A stretch of 64,000 nt of DNA, taken from assembly GCA_032622095.1 (NCBI GenBank), contig CP136064.1, positions 39,608,426-39,672,425 on the forward strand. The letters are read 5' to 3'. Shown here in pieces: positions 12,632 through 22,900 of this stretch; the first letter of the stretch is position 1; each line of letters begins with the position of its first letter. The translations under genes and the position numbers were made by a program. The stretch comes from Siphonodentalium dalli (Eukaryota > Mollusca > Scaphopoda > Gadilida > Siphonodentaliidae). The notes beneath the pieces are model-generated. The model did not search any database, was not told where the DNA came from, and saw nothing but the letters and a program-made list of their open reading frames with translations.

Positions 12632-12705
12632 CGCTATCCGCTATCCGCTACCCGCTATCCGCTATCCGCTCCGCTATCCGCTATCCGCTATCCGCTATAC
12701 GCTGT
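12632..12705. repeat. 7-bp tandem repeat (CGCTATC)n
   Basis: About ten tandem copies of CGCTATC with single-base variants and one 2-bp deletion. Confidence 0.9.
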
Positions 12706-12858
12706 ATTCGTGATTTTGCAGAACATCACTATCATAACTATGTGCTCACGTTATGGCTTTACAAAACCTGTTTTTGGACAAAGTGAAACTACTCATAGTG
12801 GATGGCACTATGAACGTATATCCTATCTATACACTTCATGAAACATTCATGAACATAA

Positions 12859-13283
12859 TGTGACCCGCCATCAAATCCAGTTGTAAGTCGGGATTTGTTT
12901 ACCCTGTGCCAATGCATTCTCTTATATATGCGAGTCGACCATTGGCCTAATAATTTGTTTTCATTTTTTTTAAATAAATGTTTCTTACAATTTTTAGGAC
13001 ATAAAATAAAAAACATCCATTACCCTGGAGGGAGCCCCACACATATATAGAAGCATATAGAAGAGTGTCGTCTGCTCATGTTTGTCTGGGGCTCTCTATG
13101 GGTGAAATTATAAAATTGTTAAAGAATACAAGACAAAATTATTAAAATTGTAAAAAAAATGTTAGGCCAATGCATTTTCTTATATATGCGAGGCGACCTA
13201 TGGTCGACTCGCATATATAAGAGAATGCATTGGCACAGGGTAAAAAAAATCCCGACTTACGACTGGATTTGATATGGCGCCAT
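12859..13283 (+). mobile_element. Foldback MITE with TGTGACCCGCC termini, copy 3
   Basis: The outer arms start TGTGACCCGCC and contain AAATCCAGTTGTAAGTCGGG, with the complement on the right before 13283. The core at 12902-13240 carries the same CCCTGTGCCAATGC...GCATTGGCACAGGG hairpin module as the TTAA MITEs. The left hairpin has lost its second arm (GTCGACC runs straight into ATTGGCC near 12937). The flanks share a direct repeat, CGTATATCCTATCTATACAC, at about 12814 and 13286, the right copy touching the element end. No coding sequence. Confidence 0.7.
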
Positions 13284-13378
13284 GGACGTATATCCTATCT
13301 ATACACTTTTGATACACATTGAATTCAATGCTTCTAACAATGAACATGTTAATGGCCATGCAGTATGCTTGTGCATAA

Positions 13379-14254
13379 TCTATTATATATTTTGAAAGAT
13401 CTGTGTATGTGTGTGTGTGTGTGTTTGTGAGTGTGTTTGTTTGTGTGTTTGAAATCGATGGACTCCAAAACGACTAAGCCAATTTCGATGAAATTTGGTA
13501 TTTTAGGGTATTTTCGGCCGGAGACGAACATAGGCATATTTATTTGTCCGTGCGAGGTCAACTTTTCACGTGCGGAGGTCAAATCTATTTTTACGCCGTT
13601 TTTGCGCTAATATATTTCAGTTCGGTGCTCACAAATCGATTCGATATAGCGCGAATAATAAATTGCCAGTCATATAATTTGCACGGTTAGAATCTGTGTG
13701 GCTTCATCTTTCCAACGATATATAATATGTATGTATCCGTTTTAGTTATCTGCCTCAATTATTAGGTACAAGTGGTGCGATGCTTTTATCAGGATAAAAT
13801 CAATGCGTAAATTCTATGACGTCGTCAGAGGTCATAAAGTTAGATTACGTTAACTCTCACCCTGCCGATGCATTTGACTGTGTCGCGTTAACTCATCACC
13901 GGCCGAGGTATCCGCAAATGACATTGGGCTATATATCTCGGAAACGGGTGTAGCTATCGACTTGAAATTTGGTATGTGAATGTATCTTGCCCCGGATACG
14001 AATTTTATCGGGTCGCCGAGCACGTGCGACGCCAGCTTCGCGCATGCGCAGACGAGATCTCGAAAACGGGTTGAGATATTGACTTTAAATTTGGTATGTG
14101 AATGTATCTTGCCCCGGATACGAATTTTATCGGGTCGCCGAGCACGTGCGACACCAGCTTCGCGCATGCGCAGACCAGATCTATGAAACGGGTAGAGCAA
14201 TCGACTTGAAATTTGGTTTTTTAATAGCCCGGACGAAGTCGGGTCACCTTCTAG
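13379..14254 (+). mobile_element. Non-autonomous Helitron, unit 0 of a tandem array
   Basis: It starts TC (TCTATTATATATTTTGAAAG) after an A and ends with the hairpin CCCGGACGAAGTCGGG followed by CTAG, then T. This is the classical Helitron layout: 5' TC, subterminal 3' hairpin, CTRR end, insertion between A and T. The 5' GT-rich tract followed by a GACTCCAAAACGACTAAGCC block is typical of animal Helitrons. The unit is 876 bp because of an internal duplication of about 122 bp (13973 and 14095). It has no coding capacity. Confidence 0.85.
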
Positions 14255-15003
14255 TCTATTATATATTTTGAAAGATCTGTGTGTGTATGTATGTGTTTGT
14301 GTGTGTGTTTGTTTGTGTGTTTGAAATCGATGGACTCGAAAACGACTAAGCCAATTTCAATGAAATTTGGTATTTGGATGTGTTTTCGGCCGGAGACGAA
14401 CATAGGCATATTTATTTGTCCGTGCGAGGTCAACTTTTCACGTGCGGAGGTCAAATCTGTTTTTACGCCGTTTTGCGCTAATATATTTCAGTTCGGTGCT
14501 CACAAATCGATACGATATAGCGCGAATAATAAATTGCCAGTCATATAATTTGCACGGTTAGAATCTGTGTGGCTTCATCTTTCCAACGATATATAATATG
14601 TATGTATCCGTTTTAGTTATCTGCCTCAATTATTAGGTACAAGTGGTGCGATGCTTTTATCAGGATAAAATCAATGCGTAAATTCTATGACGTCGTCAGA
14701 GGTCATAAAGTTAGATTACGTTAACTCTCACCCTGCCGATGCATTTGACTGTGTCGCGTTAACTCATCACCGGCCGAGGTATCCGCAAATGACATTGGGC
14801 TATATATCTCGGAAACGGGTGTAGCTATCGACTTGAAATTTAGTATGTGAATGTATCTTGCCCCGGATACGAATTTTATCGGGTCGCCGAGCACGTGCGA
14901 CACCAGCTTCGCGCATGCGCAGACCGGATCTAGGAAACGGGTGGAGCAATCGACTTGAAATTTGGTTTTTGAATAGCCCGGACGAAGTCGGGTCACCTTC
15001 TAG
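14255..15003 (+). mobile_element. Non-autonomous Helitron, unit 1 (749 bp)
   Basis: It begins TC directly after the CTAG of unit 0 and ends CTAG. It differs from unit 0 in the 5' part (GACTCGAAAACG instead of GACTCCAAAACG, TATTTGGATGTG instead of TATTTTAGGGTA) and lacks the 122-bp duplication. By eye it matches units 2 and 3. Confidence 0.85.
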
Positions 15004-15752
15004 TCTATTATATATTTTGAAAGATCTGTGTGTGTATGTATGTGTTTGTGTGTGTGTTTGTTTGTGTGTTTGAAATCGATGGACTCGAAAACGACTAAGC
15101 CAATTTCAATGAAATTTGGTATTTGGATGTGTTTTCGGCCGGAGACGAACATAGGCATATTTATTTGTCCGTGCGAGGTCAACTTTTCACGTGCGGAGGT
15201 CAAATCTGTTTTTACGCCGTTTTGCGCTAATATATTTCAGTTCGGTGCTCACAAATCGATACGATATAGCGCGAATAATAAATTGCCAGTCATATAATTT
15301 GCACGGTTAGAATCTGTGTGGCTTCATCTTTCCAACGATATATAATATGTATGTATCCGTTTTAGTTATCTGCCTCAATTATTAGGTACAAGTGGTGCGA
15401 TGCTTTTATCAGGATAAAATCAATGCGTAAATTCTATGACGTCGTCAGAGGTCATAAAGTTAGATTACGTTAACTCTCACCCTGCCGATGCATTTGACTG
15501 TGTCGCGTTAACTCATCACCGGCCGAGGTATCCGCAAATGACATTGGGCTATATATCTCGGAAACGGGTGTAGCTATCGACTTGAAATTTAGTATGTGAA
15601 TGTATCTTGCCCCGGATACGAATTTTATCGGGTCGCCGAGCACGTGCGACACCAGCTTCGCGCATGCGCAGACCGGATCTAGGAAACGGGTGGAGCAATC
15701 GACTTGAAATTTGGTTTTTGAATAGCCCGGACGAAGTCGGGTCACCTTCTAG
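15004..15752 (+). mobile_element. Non-autonomous Helitron, unit 2 (749 bp)
   Basis: Exact head-to-tail continuation. I saw no difference from unit 1 by eye. The short ORFs inside recur at the same offsets in each unit and are not genes. Confidence 0.85.
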
Positions 15753-16501
15753 TCTATTATATATTTTGAAAGATCTGTGTGTGTATGTATGTGTTTGTGT
15801 GTGTGTTTGTTTGTGTGTTTGAAATCGATGGACTCGAAAACGACTAAGCCAATTTCAATGAAATTTGGTATTTGGATGTGTTTTCGGCCGGAGACGAACA
15901 TAGGCATATTTATTTGTCCGTGCGAGGTCAACTTTTCACGTGCGGAGGTCAAATCTGTTTTTACGCCGTTTTGCGCTAATATATTTCAGTTCGGTGCTCA
16001 CAAATCGATACGATATAGCGCGAATAATAAATTGCCAGTCATATAATTTGCACGGTTAGAATCTGTGTGGCTTCATCTTTCCAACGATATATAATATGTA
16101 TGTATCCGTTTTAGTTATCTGCCTCAATTATTAGGTACAAGTGGTGCGATGCTTTTATCAGGATAAAATCAATGCGTAAATTCTATGACGTCGTCAGAGG
16201 TCATAAAGTTAGATTACGTTAACTCTCACCCTGCCGATGCATTTGACTGTGTCGCGTTAACTCATCACCGGCCGAGGTATCCGCAAATGACATTGGGCTA
16301 TATATCTCGGAAACGGGTGTAGCTATCGACTTGAAATTTAGTATGTGAATGTATCTTGCCCCGGATACGAATTTTATCGGGTCGCCGAGCACGTGCGACA
16401 CCAGCTTCGCGCATGCGCAGACCGGATCTAGGAAACGGGTGGAGCAATCGACTTGAAATTTGGTTTTTGAATAGCCCGGACGAAGTCGGGTCACCTTCTA
16501 G
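15753..16501 (+). mobile_element. Non-autonomous Helitron, unit 3 (749 bp)
   Basis: The third near-identical 749-bp unit. Its CTAG at 16498-16501 is followed immediately by the TC that opens the larger element. Confidence 0.85.
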
Positions 16502-16689
16502 TCTATTATATATTTTGAAAGATCTGTGTGTGTATGTGTTTGTTTGTGTGTGTGTTTGTTTGTGTGTTTGAAATCGATGGACTCCAAAACGACTAAGCCA
16601 ATTTCGATGAAATTTGGTATTTTAGGGTATTTTCGGCCGGAGACGAACATAGGCATATTTATTTGTCCGTGCGACGTGGCCTTCACCTT

Positions 16690-17745
16690 CAAAAACCATA
16701 TCTCGGGATTGCAGTGCTAATTGATTCATACAATACGCTCTTTAATTATGCCCATATTCGGGATGCTTGACAGATAACGCTCTTTATTCAGCGAGCCGTG
16801 TCTTAACGATCAACACAACGCTTCTTGAAGTTAGATTACACTGACCCGCAGTGCTAAACTGACTGTTCAGATTTCTACTGCCTCTTTGTACATACTCATT
16901 GTTTGACGCCATTCCTTACTGTTTTAAGTTTACAATGACATTGCCATACTTGAAATCTTCCACGCAAGAGACACATTGACATTCTTTTTGTGAAGTCAGA
17001 CTATTGTTTGACGCCATTCCTTACTGTTTTATAGTTTACCATGACATTGACATACTTGAAATCTTCCACGCAAGAGACACATTGACATTCTTGAAATGTT
17101 CCACGCAACTTCTATGAATCAATTCACACTGTTTTATGCGTTGTTTATAAATTGTCTTCTCGAATATTCTTTTTGGCCGCTGTCTTCTCGAACTTTATTC
17201 TTTTTGACCGCACTGCTAAATTGCCTTAGCGAGCATTGACATTCAAAGAGAAGATCACTTGATCTTTTCGACCATCCTGGGCTTCGCGCCTATCTACTCA
17301 CTTTATTTTTATCCTTTTTGGTAAATTTCATAGTTTGTGAATACAGACATTGACATTCTTTTTGTGAATTCAGACTGTTGACTTATAGTTTCTGAATTCA
17401 GAGTGCTAATTGCTTCATACTGTACGCTCTTTAAATATGCCCATATTCGGGATGCTTGGCAGATAACGCTCTTTATCCAGCGAACCGTTTCTTTACGATC
17501 AACACAAAACGCTTCAGCGAATTAGTTTACTTTATCACGTCAAGCTTCCATCATCCATTTGTCAATATCTTTTATTCTCGAGACACATTGACATTCTTTG
17601 TGAATTCAGACTGTTTTATAGTTTAAAAGACTGTTTTATAGTTTAAAACAATGAACAACAATGAGCCGCAGTGCTGACATTCTTTTTGGGGAATTTGTAT
17701 AGTTTGTGAATTCAGACATTGACATTATTTTTGTGAATTCGGAAC
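16690..17745. repeat. Mosaic of duplicated segments upstream of the Helitron ORF
   Basis: A block beginning TTTGACGCCATTCCTTACTG occurs at about 16908 and 17005. A block around ATGCCCATATTCGGGATGCT occurs at about 16747 and 17437. A phrase with ACATTGACATTCTTTTTGTG recurs several times. No coding sequence is recognised. Confidence 0.75.
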
Positions 17746-19180
17746 TCTTTGACGCCATTCATTTCTCTCATTCTCACTTCGGGCTAAACTGTGACTGTTC
17801 ATATTTGTTTTAATACCAGAAATACTTCCTCTTTGTACATTTTCCTAATATCATCATTGTTTGACGCCATTCATTTGCCACATTCTCACGTCAAGTTAAT
17901 CTGACTGTTCAGATTTGTTTTAATACCTGAAATACTACCTCTTTGTACATTTCCAAACCAATTGAAGGCTATGTTGGCGTATACAGGGATGATGCTATTG
18001 CCAGAGTTTACACTGTTCACCCTAGCCAACAAGAATGTTTCTTTTTGAGATTACTTCTTCATGAAGTCAGAGGACCATTGTCATTTGCTGATCTGAGGAC
18101 TGTTGATGGTAATTTGTATTCAACGTTTCGAGAATCGGCTCTAAATAGAGGTCTTTTGGAAGATGACACACAATGCTGCCCTCGGTGTGAGGCACTAAAG
18201 TGGCGGGGGGAAACGCCTGGAATGTGCTGTTCCAATGGAAAAGTGTCTGTGCCATTGCACCCAGACCCTCCACAGCAACTCAAAGATCTTCTCGGTGGAG
18301 TTTCTCCAGATTCGAATCATTTCCTGCAGAATATCAGACGGTATAACTCTGCATTCCAAATGCGTACATTTTTATAATAGCATTGTTCGACGCCATTTAT
18401 TTGTCTCATTCTCACGTCAAGATAAACTGTGACTTCAGATTTGACTGTTCAGATTTGTTTTGATAACTGAAATACTTGACTGTTCAGATTTGTTTTGATA
18501 ACTGAAATACTTCCTCTTTGTACATTTTCCTAATATCATCATTGTTTGACGCCATTCATTTGCCACATTCTCACGTCAAGTTAATCTGACTGTTCATATT
18601 TGTTTTAATACCTGAAATACTACCTCTTTGTACATTTCCCTAATGTAGTCATTGGTCGACGCCATTCATTTGCCTCATTCTCACGTCAAGTTAATCTGTG
18701 ACTGTTCAGATTTGTTTTGATAACTGAAATACTGCCTCTTCGTACATTTTTATAATAGCATTGTTCGACGCCATTTATTTGTCTCATTCTCACGTCAAGA
18801 TAAACTGTGACTTCAGATTTGACTGTTCAGATTTGTTTTGATAACTGAAATACTTGACTGTTCAGATTTGTTTTGATAACTGAAATACTGCCTCTTTGTA
18901 TATCTTCCTAATATCATTGTTTGGCGCCATTCATTTGTCTCATTCTCACGTCAAGCTAAACTGTGACTGTTCAGATTTGTTTCATTAACTGAAATACTTC
19001 CTCTTTGTACATTTTTCTAATATCATCATTGTTTGACGCCATTCATTTGCCACATTCTCACGTCAAGTTAATCTGACTGTTCAGATTTGTTTTAATACCT
19101 GAAATACTGCCTCTTTGTACATTTCCCTAATGTAGTCATTGGTCGACGCCATTCATTTGCCTCATTCTCAAGTCGATACC
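17746..19180. repeat. Tandem array of about 110-bp units upstream of the Helitron ORF
   Basis: Units run from GACGCCATTCATTTGCC through CATTCTCACGTCAAG, GTTCAGATTTGTTTT and CCTCTTTGTACATTT. About nine copies are present, and some contain an internal 40-bp duplication around GATAACTGAAATACTTGACT. Units 4-5 and 8-9 resemble each other more than their neighbours, so there is a higher-order repeat. Unit 2 is interrupted by the chimeric ORF patch. Confidence 0.8.
17956..18361 (+). pseudogene. Chimeric patch of two Helitron ORF segments in swapped order
   Basis: Bases 17957-18178 copy 23004-23225 of the Helitron ORF almost exactly (one Gly-to-Ala change seen). Bases 18179-18361 copy about 20941-21126, the zinc-finger-like N-terminal block. 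The second block is upstream of the first in the intact gene, so the order is reversed while strand and reading frame are kept. The open frame over the patch (17943-18377) encodes no complete domain. GTACATTT borders the patch on both sides and about one 110-bp unit is missing, consistent with template switching between repeats. It is a remnant, not a functional gene. Confidence 0.85.
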
Positions 19181-19184
19181 AATT

Positions 19185-19316
19185 TGAACAATCGAGGACG
19201 ATAGACCTCATACGAGTCGTTATCGCTGCTCGGCATATAGGACATTCCTTCTTAATTTTCATCCACTCAAGTATGCAAACCTCACAAAAGGAATGCAAAC
19301 GGTTCAAACTTTTTCC
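19185..19316 (-). pseudogene. Captured RING-finger half (RNF8/CHFR-like), opposite strand
   Basis: Minus-strand translation gives LHSFCEVCILEWMKIKKECP followed by ICR and IVLDC. This is the second half of a C3HC4 RING (His, then CxxC, then CPxC) with the spacing of E3 ligases such as RNF8, whose RING is also followed by a VLD-C segment. The first two Cys pairs are absent and there is no acceptor or start, so it is a fragment of about 40 codons. It lies between the 110-bp array and the Helitron ORF, on the strand opposite to the transposase, as expected of a host exon captured by a Helitron. The RNF8 resemblance is a judgement from memory of the family. Confidence 0.6.
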
Positions 19317-19788
19317 AACATTTTTTGGGGTGTTGGTGACTTAAAACATAACTATAACTAACAACACAACACAACTGTAAAAGAACTATTATACTATAAC
19401 TATGAAAAAAGCTATAAAACTATAACTATAAAAAACTATAAATCAATAACTATAAATTAAAAGATATCTATAACAAACTATAACTAAAACAATAACTATA
19501 AGAACAACTATAACCATTGTGAAACAACAGAACCATATTTACTCTAACAATCAGTTTCTGCCGGCGCGTCCCTGACGAGTTTTCGATGCCGATCGTTTCG
19601 GGCGATGAAAGAAAACGAAACACCTGCTCAAATATGACTCCTAAATGATCGAGTCCCTATAACAATCTTTAATTGTGACTACGATCCGAGCAACGGTGTC
19701 GGGCGGTACATAGTATATGCTGACCACTATTCTCACGATACTGTTGGATTTATTTCTACCATTACAGAATAATTAAACAAATCAAATT
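19317..19788. other. AT-rich leader of the Helitron ORF
   Basis: About 200 bp of degenerate ACTATAACTATAA repeats (19340-19520), then unique DNA with no ORF of note. It may include the Helitron promoter, but no element could be assigned. Confidence 0.4.
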
Positions 19789-19914
19789 GGCCCTTCTCGG
19801 CGCCACGTTCTTCTGACAAGAATCAATTTTAAACGGCCCTTTTCAGGGCCACCTCATTATTTAAACGGCCCTTTTCAGGGCCACCTCATTATTTCAACGG
19901 CCCTTTTCAGGGCC
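19789..19914 (+). promoter_or_regulatory. Four tandem histone-type mRNA 3' stem-loops
   Basis: GGCCCTTTTCAGGGCC followed by ACC occurs at 19835-19850, 19867-19882 and 19899-19914, spaced 32 bp. It has the 6-bp stem, 4-base TTTC loop, AC-rich 3' flank and A-rich 5' flank of the replication-dependent histone stem-loop bound by SLBP. A fourth, decayed version with the same 6-4-6 geometry and one mismatch is at 19789-19804. It is followed 12 bases later by CAAGAAT (19817-19823), which resembles the purine-rich histone downstream element. No histone ORF is nearby. All lie 42-167 bp upstream of the Helitron start codon, on the same strand. Confidence 0.75.
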
Positions 19915-19955
19915 ACCTATTTTTTGTAATACATTGTCTATAACTTATCGCGTCG

Positions 19956-22900
19956 ATGCCACCCAAAAAGTCAAATGTGGGTAGGAACAGCAAGAACAAG
20001 CGACACTTGGATACAGCTAGACTTGCCGAGACGGACGAGAAACGTGCCCGTCGTATCAATGAACAGAGACTTGCCACAGAGGCTGCGCGAGCTGACGAGA
20101 CGGACGAGCAACGTGCCTGTCGTCTCAATGAAAAGAGACTTGCCACAGAGGCTGCAAGAGTTGCCGAGACGGACGAGCAACGTGCCCGTCGTCTCGATGT
20201 AATCAGACTTGCCGCAGAGGCTGCAAGAGTTGCCGAGACGGACGAGCAACGTGCCCGTCGTCTCGATGTAACCAGACTTGCCGTAGAGGCTGCAAGAGTT
20301 GCCGAGACGGACGAGCAACGTGCCCGTCGTCTCGATGTAAACAGACTTGCCGGAGAGGCTACAAGAGTTGCCGAGACGGACGAGCAACGTGCCCGTCGTC
20401 TCGATGTAAACAGACTTGCCACAGAGGCTGCAAGAGTTGCCGAGACGGACGAGCAACGTGCCCGTCGTCTCGATGTAATCAGACTTGCCGCAGAGGCTGC
20501 AAGAGTTGCCGAGACGGACGAGCAACGTGCCCGTCGTCTCGATGTAAACAGACTTGCCGCAGAGGCTGCACGAGTTGCCGAGACCGACGAGCAACGTGCC
20601 CGTCGTCTCGATGTAAACAGACTTGCCGGAGAGGCTGCAAGAGTTGCCGAGACGGACGAGCAACGTGCCCGTCGTCTCGATGTAAACAGACTTGCCGCAG
20701 AGGCTGCACGAGTTGCCGAGACCGACGAGCAACGTGCCCGTCGTCTCGATGTAAACAGACTTGCCGCAGAGGCTGCACGAGTTGCCGAGACCGACGAGCA
20801 GCGTGGCCGTCGTCTCGATGCAGATGCTCGACGACATCAGCATTCTGACGACCGGTGGATGGACGCGGCATTTGCATATTCACCTGATATAGAGTACCAG
20901 TCATCACCCGAGGTGCAAATTGGTGCCATGACATGTATGTGCCCTCGGTGTGAGGCACTAAAGTGGCGGGGGGAAACGCCTGGAATGTGCTGTTCCAATG
21001 GAAAAGTGTCTGTGCCATTGCACCCAGACCCTCCACAGCAACTCAAAGATCTTCTCGGTGGAGTTTCTCCAGATTCGAATCATTTCCTGCAGAATATCAG
21101 ACGGTATAACTCTGCATTCCAAATGACATCATTCGGGGGAAATATTGTCACTGAGAGGGGGTTTATGCCAACATTCAAAGTTCAAGGGCAGGTATACCAT
21201 ACGATAGGATCACTCCTTCCTCCCGCTGACCAGGAAGCAAAGTTCTTGCAGTTGTATTTCGTTGGTGATGACCAGAGAGAAGCTGATATTCGCTCCTCCC
21301 TGCTTGACCTTAGACCTCATCTCACGCTGGCATTGCAAGACATGCTCCATATGGCAAATTCGTACATATTGAGTTTCAAGTATGCACTTGACTCCGACAT
21401 TGGCCCGAATATGCAAATTGTCATCAACGCTGATAAGAGACCAACAGGGCAGCACCGTGGCCGTTTTAATGAACCAACTTGCAACGAAGTAGCAGTAGTC
21501 ATGTCTGGGGAGGAACATGGTCAACGTGATATTGTAATCACATCGAGAGATAATACACTCAGGAGGATTTGCGAGACACACAGATCATATGATCCGTTAC
21601 AGTACCCGCTTTTGTGTGCATTTGGTGAAGATGGTTATCACATCAGTATACGCCAGGCGATCGGCAATAAAAGTGTTTCATGCAAGGATTTTTATTCCTT
21701 TCACTTCATGATTAGAAGGAATTATTTCAACCACCTACATCGGAGCCGAAACCTTTTCAACCAATTTGCCGTCGACATGTATGCTAAAATCGAGTCTGAA
21801 CGATTGTTCTATATAAGGACACACCAGAGGGAGCTTCGGGCTGATTCTTATATCCACCTCCGTGACAGCATAAATACTGATACGACAGAAGGCTTAGGCC
21901 AGCTGTGCATCCTTCCGTCATCTTTCACAGGGAGTCCGCGGTATATGCAGGAGAAGACACAAGATGCCATGACTTTTGTCAGGAACTTTGGTCGTCCTGA
22001 TCTGTTCATCACATTTACATGCAACCCAGCATGGGACGAGCTAAAATCAGAACTATTTGATGGTCAAAGTCCTAAAGACAGACACGACCTCTTAGCTCGC
22101 TTATTTCGCTTGAAACTACAAAAGCTGATGAACCTTCTTAAGAAATCGCACATTTTTGGACGACCTGTCGCATCTATGCACACCATCGAATGGCAGAAAA
22201 GGGGCCTACCACATGCCCATATTCTTATCTGGTTGGAAAAAAAGATTCATGCCAATCAAATTGACAGCATAATCTCAGCGGAGATACCAGATTCTGACGT
22301 AGATCCGGCATTATTTCACATTGTGACGTCACAGATGGTTCATGGGCCATGTGGTAGAGTTAATACCAATTCACCTTGCATGAGAGATGGCAAATGCACT
22401 AAGCAATTTCCGCGGCAGTTCTTGACAGAAACACAGACATCACGTGACGGTTATCCTCTTTATAGGAGGCGGAGGCCTGGTGATGGAGGGTTTGCTGCTC
22501 AAATAAAATTGAGAAATGGTCATGATTTCGAGATAGACAACAGATGGATCGTGCCATACTGCCCTTTGCTGTCGAAAATATTCGATGCTCATATTAATGT
22601 GGAATTTTGTAGTTCAGTTAAATCCATCAAATACGTCTGCAAGTATATCAACAAGGGGTCCGATGCTGCGATGTTTGCTCTCCAGAACACAAACGATGAA
22701 GTGAGCACGTATCAAATGGGTAGATACATAAGTAGCAATGAAGCGTTTTGGCGAATATTTGAATTCCCAATTCACGAGCGACACCCTGCAATAATCCGTC
22801 TATCAGTTCATCTCGAAAATGGCCAGCGAGTCTATTTCACAGATAATACTGCTCACCAGGTAGCTGCAGCTCCGAAGGAAACAACGTTAACAGAGTTCTT

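Noticed and set aside
14251-16720. Repeated 64-91-codon ORFs in the 749-bp units
   Set aside because: They recur because the DNA recurs. They include GT-rich and terminal DNA and no domain, and non-autonomous Helitrons normally code for nothing.
17957-18361. GTACATTT on both sides as an 8-bp target-site duplication of a transposon
   Set aside because: GTACATTT is part of every 110-bp array unit, so its presence on both sides is expected. There are no terminal inverted repeats.
19971-21046. Minus-strand ORFs of up to 290 codons opposite the Helitron N-terminus
   Set aside because: Shadows of the 69-bp coding repeat on the plus strand.
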